This document shows, one piece after another, positions 27,276-38,870 of a stretch of DNA of 64,000 nucleotides. A program made the translations under genes and the position numbers. The stretch covers positions 193,501 to 257,500 of the forward strand of contig JAWDGP010006922.1 in assembly GCA_033675545.1 (NCBI GenBank), given 5' to 3'. The stretch is from Elysia crispata. Lineage: Eukaryota > Mollusca > Gastropoda > Plakobranchidae. Position 1 is the first letter of the stretch. Each line of letters begins with the position of its first letter. The notes beneath the pieces were generated by a model. The model worked only from the letters and a program-made list of their open reading frames with translations, was not told the DNA's origin and ran no database searches.

Positions 27276-28304
27276 ATGCCATTTCCTAAGCAGGAAGAGA
27301 GAAAAAAGTGCTGGGCATCGAAGGATGCATATTGGCAATGCCTGACAGATAACAACGAGGATAAGTCAAAGTGTACACAGGAGCGGAATGAGTATGAAAA
27401 CAGCTGCATTAAACAATGGGTAAGTAAGTAATAGGCAAAGGAAGAGCTTCATTTGTGATACTGAATCTGCAGTGTCCAAACAATTTTTTTTAAACTTAAT
27501 TTTGAGTAAGTGAAGGTTCAAGAAAAAATTGTTTGCTTTTGATTTTTAAAAAAGAAGAAATCAGCTATTAAGTGTGAGACAGTTTTTAAAACTGCATGTG
27601 CATGTAAATGGGTCCAAATAGCTGAAATGGATAATGTTTATACTTGTAGTTTATTTGTTAATACAATAATAGTGTGATAAAATAATGTATTATTAGGTTC
27701 AGTTTCTAAGGCTTGGTAGAATGAAACAGATGGCATGTCGTTGTTCAATTTTGCTGCACTTTTTCATGGGTCTGAATATTTGTGAAATTGCAATTTTTTT
27801 TGCTCATATTTTTAAGTTGTGTTACTTTATCTTAATTTTTGATAACTTGACATGATTTTTTTTCTGCCAATAACTTTGAGTTGGACTGTATATATGTTGC
27901 TAAAAGAAAGGGTATAAAATCATTTCAAGCAATATCTAGTAATATACCAGTATGGTATTCTCACTTGAGATATCCATGTGTATCAAGTCTATTTAAGAAG
28001 CTGTTGTTGCTTTATTCATGCACAAAGGTCAGTCTATGAAATTTACTGTCTCAAGTTTTTCATTCATGAATATGAAAAGATAATCATTAGCTCAGCTATT
28101 TAAAACTGATTCAGGAGACTAAGAACTTATAGTTTACACAAGTTTGACTTTGTACATAAATCATTATGTCCAATAATTTCCTTATTTTTAAACTTCTTTT
28201 TCAAGGTGACTTACTTTGATAGGCGACGTGATTATCTCAAGTTCAAAGAGAAAGTGGAAAAGGGTGAAGCTGATGAGGTACTGGAGCCACCGAAAACCTC
28301 ATAG
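27276..28304 (+). CDS. COA6: Cytochrome c oxidase assembly factor 6 homologue, two coding exons
   Basis: Coding exons are 27276-27419 and 28206-28304, joined in phase 0 (TGG/GTAAGT; tttttcaag before GTG), giving 80 residues. The twin-cysteine motif is complete: C12-X9-C22 and C33-X10-C44, the arrangement of COA6. KCWASKDAYWQCLTDN and YFDRRRDYLKFKEK match the human protein closely, and human COA6 is about the same length. COA6 acts in the mitochondrial intermembrane space, where it helps load copper into the CuA site of COX2 with SCO1 and SCO2. A splice acceptor (cttatcag, 27245-27252) 23 bases before the ATG shows that the 5' UTR is spliced from an upstream non-coding exon I could not locate. 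AATAAA candidates lie at 28644, 29075 and 29147. Confidence 0.95.
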
Positions 28305-28643
28305 TAGTTAACGTCCTTTTTCAAAATATATTTATACTAAGTTGGACACATTTGCATCTCAACACACATTTTGTTACCTTTGATGTTGGATTTTCACAAA
28401 CAAAAGCTAAAGAGTTTTCAAGGAAAAGAGAAAAGCGTTTTAAAATGTGAATGTAAGGTAGATTCAGTGCACTGTGCTGTATACATATGCCAACATCCAA
28501 AGGGAATTTGAAATTTACAGATCTTTGGTCTGGGATTTATAACTATAAGGAGCTTTAGCTACTTGATGATTTTGCTGATCAAGCATGAAACTTTGAAAAA
28601 ATAGCGTAGAAAGCAAATTTTGCCATAGATGCCATACATTAAA

Positions 28644-28649
28644 AATAAA
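28644..28649 (+). terminator. Candidate polyadenylation signal of COA6
   Basis: An exact AATAAA about 340 bases after the stop codon. Later AATAAA hexamers at 29075 and 29147 are alternatives; the first of these runs directly into a 30-base A tract. Confidence 0.4.
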
Positions 28650-29074
28650 TACAGTATAGTTTTTTTACTATGCAATTCTAAGCATTTTTTTGGTTTTGCG
28701 ATTATATAGCTGTTTCATTTTGTTGTTTTTTTTTTAACCGATTCCATTCTAAAAAGGAGCCTTTTTCTAAATTCTATATTGTTTTTTTTTATTTCATGTA
28801 TCAATGATGTTGTGTGAGTGATTTTATCGAAGCAAAGATGCAAACACCTAGAAATGGATCAAAAGATTTCAGAAACCCTTCAAAATTTGATGAAACATTA
28901 CTTTTATCCTTCTTTGTATACATGCAGGTGTCTTACATTCTCTAAGTTGTTTAGAAGTGTGAGTGTCTTATTTTTTTGTGTTCTTTGTTATATTCACTGG
29001 CAAAAGTGGTTTGATTTACTGTTAGTGTACTTTTGAAGTTGGTATGTTTACAAATCTAGTGCATGTGCTTCTCT

Positions 29075-29075
29075 A

Positions 29076-29107
<32 letters not shown>
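29075..29107. repeat. Poly-A tract
   Basis: AATAAA followed by an uninterrupted run of about 28 A. It may be an expanded A-run or the tail of an old retroposon; no body was recognised. Confidence 0.8.
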
Positions 29108-29111
<4 letters not shown>

Positions 29112-30306
29112 TTAAAGAGCACTGTGGCTCTAACTCAAACTTTGAAAATAAAGTAATTTTTTGTCCTTTCAACGACTTTTTAACTTGAGATGAGTTGACC
29201 TTTATGCCTGTATTGTGTGCAAGTTGAGAAATGATAGATATCAGAATTATTAGTACGAATGTAAGTAATGCTATAGTAATGTAGCAGTCATATTCATAAA
29301 GCCTGTAAACAAGTTTCACTCAGGATGCTTGGGTTTACATTTGAAATGGTCTTTTAATATCTCATAATTGTTTTAAGGGATTAGGTTTCTTTCTTTCTTC
29401 AAAGAGTAATTCACTGCATCAAGTTTGCCATACTCAAACCAATACTATTGATGGTCCTATTGATGTGCCTTGAATTTGGAAATCAAAGGATTCAAAACCT
29501 TGCAGATGACTGATCTGGCATCATGCGTTTGGCAAAGTTAAAAAGAACAAATCAGATTGTTTTTCTTCTTTTTAATTCAAATACATGCAGATGGAGAAGA
29601 AATGAAAATCAGAGGAAATAAATTTTAGATCAATTTTCCTCCCTTATATAGCTTTGGGAAAAAAATATAAATCTAGTAAACTTGCACAATTTTTTTCTTC
29701 AAGAAAAAGGAACAAAATTTGTGTGCATGTTTAGAAACATTTGTGTGAGTGAAAGTTCGGAAAAACTCTAAAGAAATGATACTGTTTGTATCGTAACATA
29801 AAAAGAAAATTAGAAAACTTTTAATCAAGTCTGCTCCAGGACTTTGTCATTAAGTCTGTGCAAGTAATGCATCACACCTAAAGGGGTTGAATTAGTCTAT
29901 GCAGTCAATATAAGGAAAAGATAACCTCTAGCTCTCAAAGGGATTCGCACAGTAACAGGTCTTTGAAATGCAGTCAAACATTTTTGAACAATGTACATGT
30001 ATTATGCATTCGTTCCATAACAGAAGTGCATGTATTAAGGGGTCTTAAGATAATGTTAAAAGTTGCTCATTGTATTGGGCTGGTGCTTGCCAATAAATTA
30101 TCTTCCTATGATGGACACACACACGTAATTTATAGTGTGATCCTTCAATGAAGTCAAACGAAACGGAAAAAAGAAGAGAGGGGGGCCGTCTTTACATTCA
30201 GCGGTATAATCAATATTATAAAACTAAAGGGCAACTTCAATTTTTCTTCGCTATTTCCTCCAAAACCACTCAATGTATAGTGATCAATTTTACTCAGTTT
30301 TGATCT

Positions 30307-30512
30307 ACCAAGATCAGTGTCCCATGCGGTACAAAAAAGAAATTTAAGAAATTTGTAGGTTTAGGCTAATAATGCGCTTGAAAGTTCATTATATTTTTTT
30401 ATTGTAATTACCAAGATCAGTGTCCCACTCGGTACAAAAAAAGAAGTTAAAGAAAATTGTAAATTTAGGCTAACAATGCACTTGAAACTTCATTATATTT
30501 TTTATTGTAATT
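30307..30512. repeat. Two tandem 103-bp units
   Basis: Both units start ACCAAGATCAGTGTCCCA and end ATTGTAATT, at 30307-30409 and 30410-30512, with about ten differences between them. This is a simple tandem duplication. Confidence 0.85.
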
Positions 30513-31804
30513 AATTCACGAACATTTTTTTTTTGCCAAATTTGTTGTAATGATCCAATTACTAATTCTGTTCTCAGCGGTTGACATTTTCCAAAAGCAG
30601 ATGGTGGTTTTAAAACAAATTATTTTTTTTTTAAATATTTATATATATATAAACATGTTATTTTACTTTAATGGAATGAAAACTAAAAAAAAAAAAATAA
30701 TAAATTTAACATAATCCAGCATAAAGCGAAAAGCTTCATGAGATAATTGAGAAACATGCCTTTCTTCATTACAACGTGAGAAGAATTCCAATGTCTCAAG
30801 GTTCTTTATACATGCATTTTAAAACTATACAATGAAAGGCTCTGGAGGACATACAGTATATTGTTGTAAACTTTGCTTTTCCTTAATGTAGTTTTATGAC
30901 TTTGGATCAGATATGTCTGTTATTGTTGTAAATTTCTTTACTGCTCTAGTCTTCTCCATTTGTTCATTGTTGTAAACTTTGCTTTTCTTCAGTGCAGCTG
31001 TATATCTCTGGAGAATATAAGTCTATTAACATTTTTGTGGGGTCTGCATTTCGGGCAATCATGCTTGTTTAGTAGAACTTTCTCCTTGCCGTGCTCTCAC
31101 AGGCTGAGACTGGTACTGTTTCCCTGGAATGCCACGATCACGCAAGTTCCGTAACTAATGATCAATGAGAATTGGTATTCAAATCATATATGTATGAGTG
31201 TGAATGTGCAAGTTATGGTTTGATAAATAGTATATTATTTCATGTGGAATCTGAGTAATCATGCGAGATTTAAGCGCTGGAACACTGTAATACATAAAGG
31301 CTACTTTCTGATTTTGAGTGGCTGCAATGACGTGTGGCCTTAGAATCGCGTCAGTGTATCGGTGAATAATCACGAATGGGATCTTTCTACTGTAGTTGTA
31401 TTTCTTCTTCAGGCCATCATATTTTCATTGACAAAAGCTCTGGCAATGACTGAAGCATTGAAAAACGGATCACATACATTTTATCCCTCACACTCGTTTT
31501 TTTTTTTTTGCTGTCTTGACGTTCCAACCCACACACACACACACAAAAGATTCGCAAGAGAACATTATATACCTGACAAGGCCAAGGTGAACATATTCTT
31601 GCTCAAACAAGCCCATTTCTGAAATTGCAGGATGTCAAGTTGATTTAGCGAGCTAGGCACGTCGCTGGTGGGAGCACAAAATCACCCAACCATCTGAAGC
31701 CAGTCCTTCTCGACTTTGGGTTAATTAATAATAGGTCGCTTGTTGTTCAGGTCATCTCTAATTCGACTTTCCGTTTTGAAAAGATTCCATAGAAGCGTCA
31801 GGCG

Positions 31805-31814
31805 TATAAAAATA
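31805..31814 (+). promoter_or_regulatory. Possible TATA box
   Basis: TATAAAAATA stands in a locally more G/C-rich, CpG-containing stretch. A CA dinucleotide that could serve as initiator lies 31 bases downstream. An open frame begins at 31880 (MSLNKILLRLLRGSFQQAYF, stop at 31943-31945). Neither the promoter nor the tiny frame has homology support. Confidence 0.25.
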
Positions 31815-32284
31815 CCCTCTCTTGCAGTCGTTCGCATTGTCTTCTCACGATCCTTTGTTGCATGCAGTATAACACGAAAATGTCTCTCAACAAGATTTTA
31901 CTGAGACTCCTTCGCGGTTCGTTCCAACAAGCTTATTTCGCTTAGCGTGGGATCAAGATACTGTACTAAGATAATACAGCTTTCAATTAGTTTTATTTCT
32001 GGTAAACTGTGAAAAAAAACTCATTGATATGTAGGCCTACATAAGATACGTAGTCCTTATATTAAAAAAAAAAAAATTAACACTTAGGTCCCTGGGCAAT
32101 TTTTAACAAAATTAAAATACACTTAATTATATACATGTAACATGTATATAATATGCAACCATCCAGAGGCAGCGCAGCAATTGATATGACATTTTGCGGC
32201 GTCGATGTCAGGCCGTTATCAATGAGAGAGGTTATCATTCATACGAGTTACTGAACATAACCATTTTTGTAGGCCACCTCTGCA

Positions 32285-33380
32285 TTCATGACGATTAATC
32301 AATCAGATGCTCTGCTCTTTAGCGTAGGCGATCATGGTCTTCCACGCATCTCTAGTCCTGGTCGCTTTCAGCACATCTGTCGCCCGTCCTACTTTCATCC
32401 ACATTATACACTCTCTGGTTAGTACATCCAACGTCTTTTCATGATGCTTTCTCCTGATGCGTTTTCCTTCCATCGTTCCAGTTGTCACAAGATGGTCTAG
32501 CATCTCTCTTCTCATCACAAGGACCAAAAAAGGTTGTTTGGCGTTTACGTATTCCATTTATGAGTGATCTTGTGTCAGCCTCTCATAGCACTGTTTCTTT
32601 TTATTTCTTTGTAGTCCATGAGATTCGTAGCAATTTAAATGAGTAGAAGCATTCTCCATAGAAACCACATTTCTGTTGCCTCTAGTTCTTTTGTGACTGT
32701 TTTGATTTGTACAGGTCTCGCATCCACACATCAGAATGGGTTCAATAGAGCACTCCATGGCTCTTCTTCTTGTGCAAATGGAGATTTTTTTTTTTTTACT
32801 TGCACATTTCTTAATGCAATTTCAATCACTTGATTTTAAAGTACTCAAGTATTTAAATTGATCTTTTTGACTGAGTGAGCTTATTCACGCTAATAACTAT
32901 GTTGATTTGTAGACACTCATTGTTTCGATGACGACTATTAGGCTACTCTGTCCTTTTGTCTTTCTGTTTTCTTTTTCAACAATGTCTAATAATAATTTGT
33001 TGGAAGACTTCTTTATTTTCTGCAATTAATACAGTGTCATCAGCGTATCTCAAGTACATATGCACTTTACATTGTGCCGTCCTTCTTTATTTCCTGGGTA
33101 TCCTTCTAGGTTTTGCGCATTGCATTTTAGAGAAAGAAAAGGACTGGGTAAAGCACACATCCATGTCTGACACCACACTTTTTTTTTTTTTTTTTTTTTA
33201 AATCCTCCATCAACTCGCATTGCTAATGCTATTGTCTGTTCCCAGTACATGTCTTTGATCACTCGTACTAGCCGTAGATCTTTTCCATCTTATTTTCAAC
33301 TGTGTTTGTTGTGAGATTATCTCATCGTGTCGTCCTCTAACAAATGCATTGCTGTAGTCAATGTACTACGGCATTACACC
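32285..33380 (-). mobile_element. Decayed RTE-like LINE fragment (reverse transcriptase to C-terminus)
   Basis: Read on the - strand, broken frames carry recognisable reverse transcriptase pieces. These are IDYSNAF..RHDEIISQ (motif A, near 33340), VIKDMYWEQT, NLEGYPG, RYADDTVLIAENKE (the catalytic YADD, near 33040), CGCETCTNQN..RGNRNV, and the C-terminal EHLVTTG-type block read as DHLVTTGTMEGKRIRR..VGRATDVLKATRTRDAWKTMIAYAKEQ. Several frameshifts and a T22 tract at 33179-33200 break the coding sequence. It belongs to the same broad family as the outer LINE at 58.6-63.7 kb. It is a fragment and cannot be active. Confidence 0.85.
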
Positions 33381-34191
33381 TGCTGTTAAATAGTATATTC
33401 AATTTTCTTTGGGTTGTTGTGTTTTCCTTTTTGAAGCTGAGTGAATTACTAATCCTGAAATTAAGAATATAGATTCTTTGTTAGAGTTTAAAACAGTGTA
33501 TATTATTACGAAAAATGTAACACTAACAGAGTAAACAGAATAAAATAAAACTATCAAAATAATGCGTTGCACTTTTTACCGTGCAGTTACAAGCGAACTA
33601 AAAAACTAATATTTTCTAAATGAAACTGAGGAGCAAGTGGGAGATTTAAAACAAAAAATCGTAACACTTATGTGGCACGCACGCTGCTTGGGGTGAAAGT
33701 CAATACCGGGTATAATTATTATAACCTTATTTTATTACGGTGAAAAAAAAAAAGAGACGAAAATTCATGACCTCACTTCCCCTTAGCAACGAGTAATTAC
33801 TAGTTTCAAAGAATTGTTATTAGTCTTTTCTGGAAAGCGAAAATACCACAAGAATATTAGAATCTATGACTTGAATCAATGACTTAAAAGACTCTTGGTC
33901 CTGAAAGAGACTCACTACTTAGTGTGGCAACGGATGAGTTTAAAAGGTGACATGACGCAGTAACTATTTTCTGATTATTTAGAGCTGGCATTGATATCGC
34001 ATTTTTTTCTCTCAATGAAGTAGTCACCGCAGCTATCGCAACAATCAGGGACTGATTTATCACTATTACATAATTATGTACATGTATCAGCGTAGACACG
34101 GCAAGAGCCGTTTATCGCCAAGCTGCATTACCCCTTTCTTCGCTAAATTTGGAACAGGGGTTGACGCATGACTTTGGATACCTTATAGATC
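33381..34191. other. Spacer upstream of BRMS1
   Basis: No gene recognised. The sequence becomes more CpG-containing to the right, towards the putative BRMS1 promoter. Confidence 0.4.
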
Positions 34192-34192
34192 T

Positions 34193-34210
34193 ACTTCCTG
34201 CGTCGGAAGT
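34193..34210. promoter_or_regulatory. Paired inverted ETS-type sites, putative BRMS1 promoter
   Basis: ACTTCCTGCGTCGGAAGT carries the ETS/GABP core GGAA on both strands in an inverted arrangement, in a locally CpG-containing stretch (about 34.1-34.33 kb). It lies 850 bases upstream of the BRMS1 start codon. Such sites are frequent in housekeeping promoters lacking a TATA box. Promoter status is inference from motif and position. Confidence 0.35.
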
Positions 34211-34434
34211 GTGTTGCGGGGATTCCAAAGGCCTACACAATCTCCATTGAATCCCGCCTCAAAACACAACAACACACTTCATCCTACGGCTCGAGATGAG
34301 CATTCCGATATTGCCGTACATCACATCGGCAAGCTCAACACTGTTATCAATTTAACTTAGATCTTGACTATAAAGTATAATTTTGACATTTTTTGCAATC
34401 TACTTTCGGGAAACTAACAAAGGAAAAACAACAG

Positions 34435-34795
34435 TCTTGATCTAGATTCTAGGTCTAGATTAAAATAAAATTAATGTTCTAACTTCTATCTCCAGATCTA
34501 AATCTAGCTCTAGATATACTTGAATGCCGCAAGACTCACTGTTTTCAATCCCGAGTTGGTCTTGGTTCATCACTCTATCTAGATCTAGAATTATACACCA
34601 AGCACATTCAGGGCTTAACCAGATCTGCCGTCGATGTCATTACTTTTAAAACTATAGCTTACATTCTAACCCAACAGGCCTGTAGATCTAGAATCTAGAT
34701 ATCTAGATCTAGATTCTAGATCTAGATTTAGAAAAGTACAAGTATATAATAGATTAACTAGAATCTAGATTCTAGGCTAGTTCTAGATTTAGAGA
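34435..34795. repeat. Cluster of TCTAGATCTAGA-type palindromic words
   Basis: More than ten copies or partial copies of TCTAGATCTAGA / ATCTAGAT occur in about 350 bases. The densest part is at 34680-34735. The words are not in a strict tandem register. The cluster lies between the putative BRMS1 promoter and its start codon. Confidence 0.7.
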
Positions 34796-35055
34796 AATTG
34801 TGATACAAAATTTAAAAATCTCGCCACATTTTATAAGAAATTGTAAAGGTCTCGTAGATCAAACTGAAAAAAATCTTAATTGAAATATATCTCTTGATCT
34901 GAGTGCAGAAAGTCAAAGGCTTGATTTGGTACCTTGTCTTCTTTTCAAACCAGAAGTCAAAAAGACTCCTGAGAAAACTCCCCAAGATATCTTAGAATCT
35001 AGATCTAGACATCTACTTGATGTTATTGTTATGAATCTTCAATGGTCATTCTGAA

Positions 35056-36988
35056 ATGCAATTAGAAATGAAGATCTCAAGTAACAACATCAATGCAAAT
35101 GGCAAAGGCACTGAAAACGATGAAGACATGGAGCATGATGGAGCAGAAAGTGACAAAAGTTCAGATGACGATTCTCGCTCTTGCTCCACTGAAGAAGCAG
35201 AAGAAGATCAGGAGGATGAATCACAATCTGGTATGTGATTTATAATTTTTACAGGTGAAAAGTGAACTGCCGTAGTCTCTGAAATTATCTGTCTAAAATA
35301 TAGGCCTAGCTTACTTCATCAGTTCATGAGACTACATTGATCTATACTTTGCTTAACATATATATTCTATAAAATTTGATAATTATAATTTGTTTTAAAA
35401 ATAGACTAGATTGTCACTGGAAAGAACACATGTATCACTGTATTTGGATTAATTTAGACAGGGAAGATCACCAACACTCAAAATAGTTCTACAAAAGACT
35501 GTGAATAAAAAGACCAGCAAAAGGCCTATAAGGCCTAATAATGCTGAAAAAATATCATATCATATCAATATCATAAGCTTGTCTGCCCTTTTGCAAGCCA
35601 AGATCAAGACCTACAGTAGTTGGCTGAGTCATATGAGCTCTATGTGATGTACCACAGTGTGCGCACACACATGCTATATTGGATCTAAGTTAGTGCAGTG
35701 AAACATGATTAGATCGAACAAGGATCCCTTGAAATCACAATTTCCTTGAACTCATCCATTTTTCGTTTCTGATTCTCTCTATATGCCCTTATTTCTACGT
35801 TTTTATTGAACTAGTTCAAAGTTACATCACATTTTCTTTGAACAATCAGTCCTCAATTGTTCGCCTCTATTAGAGAAAGAAAATGTTGACCTCTTAAGAA
35901 ATTTGATGGACTAACTTTCATCCCATTTGCAGATCTTAAATTTCGATCAAATGCTCTACACAGCTTTAGTTATTCTTCAAACAAGTGGGCCTTACGTGTC
36001 CCTTTCACTGTATAAAAACAATTTGTTAACAGGCAGCCTAGCCTTTTATCCCTAGTCTCCACCAAGAGAGACACCCACTCTCCCGCCGCACCTTACTCTC
36101 TAATACATATTCCAAAAAGCCCTTCTAGTTTCAAAACCGTGCATTTAATCAAATACAGTACACCTCGAATCCAACAAACTCGGATTCAAAGAACACCTTG
36201 CTTTCAAGGGACAGAGAAAAATCCCTGTTTTTTTTCCTTCTTTGACTCTTGTAAAATACCTCGCATCAAATGAACTAATCTCATACCTGACATCGGGTTC
36301 AACGATCTACAAGTATTGGCAAATCCACCATATAATGCTTTTCTCAGAGGTGCCTATGGTCCTGGAAAATCCAGGAAACTCCTGGATTTGTTGTTTGTAT
36401 CCAGGAAACACAAATTTACACGCAAAATCTCAGATTTTTTCCGTTTTGTTTCAGCATTTAGACTGATCTAATAAACAATTATAATTGTTTATTTTGTTTT
36501 TGTTTCGAAATAAGTGCGACCCAACAATCCTACAAAAAAACAAATAGTGAAAATGTTATTCTACGATGAGAACAATATTTTTCTGTCATCGAATATCAAC
36601 CTGTACGAAGGTATAATACAGGGCGTTATATATATTATATCGATATTGATGTTGTGTATTTTTGTTCATTATTTATATTTTCAATTCCAACATCGAGGTT
36701 TGTATTATACGGTGAACCTTGCAAATAACGAGATACTCGTTGGATGAAAGGTAACTTTTAATTGAAAAAAAAAATGTCTTCAAGTGAGAGAACTTACCCA
36801 ACGTTAAATTTTTAATCAGTTACCTCCCTATATTGCTCAACCAAATGAACGGACTTGGCATAATGTTGAGGAAGTGATGTTTTGTTTCACACTTTTTTCT
36901 AAAAATTAATGTTGTTCTTCTTTAAAACACATTCATTTTTTAAACAACTTCTCTGACTCTTCCTACCCCCTTTTATTCTCCCTCCCCC

Positions 36989-37023
<35 letters not shown>

Positions 37024-37188
37024 TTATCTACAATGCAATGTATTCTCTCACACTAGTCTCAGCCTCACCCTCATTTAAAAAAAAACCCAACAAACTAACT
37101 TGTTTCCTTCTTTGTTTAGATCTTCACTTCCTCTCTATGTTTCGCTACTTTTCTTACTGTCTTTGCACATTTGTTAGTGTGTGTGTGT

Positions 37189-37225
<37 letters not shown>

Positions 37226-38834
37226 GTAATCAGATCTACATGACTTTTGATCTTGTGTAAGCATGGACCTTTCTAAATCCTGGATCTAGCCTCATTAACT
37301 GCACACACTATAACCCCCCTTTCCCTTCACTGCGGCTCTACCCAGCGGTGCGCAACCCCTACCCCCTTTCTCCTGTCCCGATGCCTTGCACCTAGCACTA
37401 GCTCTCGAGTGCCCAGGTGGCTTTGTTTTCTCCCTCTCCTTGTGGTAATGGCCCTTCCCTTCTCGATACACCGTCCGCGCGCACACACACATCTTCAATC
37501 GCACATGCTCATGGTCTTTGCCGGTGGATCTAATTTTTATTGCTACCCAGACAAAGGAAGAGCCCAACATTGTAGTGTATGGTCACTTTTAAAGTTGTTT
37601 TGTTCTTCTATTGAGGCCCAATAGAGTCTTGTTTCATCTCGCTTAACAGGAAGTTGGTAAATTTGACACTTGTTGGATCCAAGGATAATTTATTGAGGCA
37701 AAGAGGGAGAAAAAAAAAACGGGACTTCGTCAAACCCTCTTTGAGCCTGAGGTCTCGTTGGGTCCGAGCTCATTAAATTCGAGGTTCACTGTAGTTGAAA
37801 CTATTCAAGATGTCGGTCCCATGCTCTATTTGTTTACTTTATCGTACATTCGTCTGAAAAATATTTTTCTTTCTATTTTCACACCCAGACCTCACCTTTA
37901 TTTCCAACTAAGAATCACTCTGATTTCTTCATTTGACAACAGTTAATGCTTCTAGACCTAATCGATATTTATCATATCAGCTGAAATATCTTTTTTTTTT
38001 TTTTTTTTTAAATAAATATAAGGAGAGCGGTGCTCAATGCTCAATATGTAAGCTAGAATATAGGCCTTTATGTATACTTTGATGATTGAGCTTTTATGGC
38101 GCCTCAGTTAAGCCAATAAAATACATGTGCAGAAAGCAGTGACAAATAACATTTGGAGGACACATCCAGTTCTTGTCCCTTGTATTATTATTCCATTTAT
38201 ACTTTAGTCCTAGCTTAATTATTTTCAACAACTGTATGGTTGATATTATCAGAGCTTTTTTAAAGTGAAATCAGCAAAAACCGATGTCATTTTTTAAAAA
38301 TTGGCTTGTCACATTTTGTCCCTGATTTTGGTGGATGGTTTCCCTGAAAGGCACAGGTTGGGGTAGGCACCTCTGTTTTCTAAATAGAAACTATGTAGTC
38401 GAAATTCAATCAAAAGGTCCGAGTAGGCTGTTAAGAAATGCTTGAAGTGTATAGGTGTTAGGCGTTTAGGGTATAGGTTACATTATGCCACAGTAATACT
38501 AGGGGTAAAGGAGAGCAAAGTAACATGCAGGGTGAAGATAATAAAAAGAGAGGACGAAGGGGGCTGGGAGCGGCAGCGAGTGCATGGGGAGATCATGATG
38601 CGGGATCAAAGAGGCGGTATCGTGGGCAATGATGGGAAGGATAAAGAGTGGCTTTATAGACATGTGGTTAGTTAATAAAAACAAGGGAGATATTTATGTG
38701 GTAATTTCACTTAGGTTGTTTGCTTCCCAGTGGTCCTTATGTCAAGGCTCCAACAAACCTTGCATTCAACGAACTTTTAAAAATGACTGAACCAGTTTGT
38801 TGAGTCCGAGGTGTACTGTACTACAATGGTGTTA

Positions 38835-38870
<36 letters not shown>

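Larger units (their letters stand above)
29108..32284. other. Spacer between COA6 and a LINE fragment
   Basis: No recognised gene. It contains a 103-bp tandem duplication (30307-30512), two similar segments near 30.84-31.0 kb sharing TTGTTGTAAACTTTGCTTTTC, and a possible TATA-type promoter at 31.8 kb with a 21-codon open frame. Confidence 0.45.

Noticed and set aside
27209-27409. 66-codon - strand frame
   Set aside because: It overlaps COA6 exon 1 in antisense; the + strand twin-CXnC protein is the real gene.
36340-36415. Short CCTGGA/TCCAGG inverted words
   Set aside because: Too short and irregular to support a structured element; may simply be part of the surrounding TIR element.
38442-38675. 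77-codon + strand frame inside the pogo-like element
   Set aside because: It has no DDE or helix-turn-helix features and sits near the element's end; probably a chance frame.
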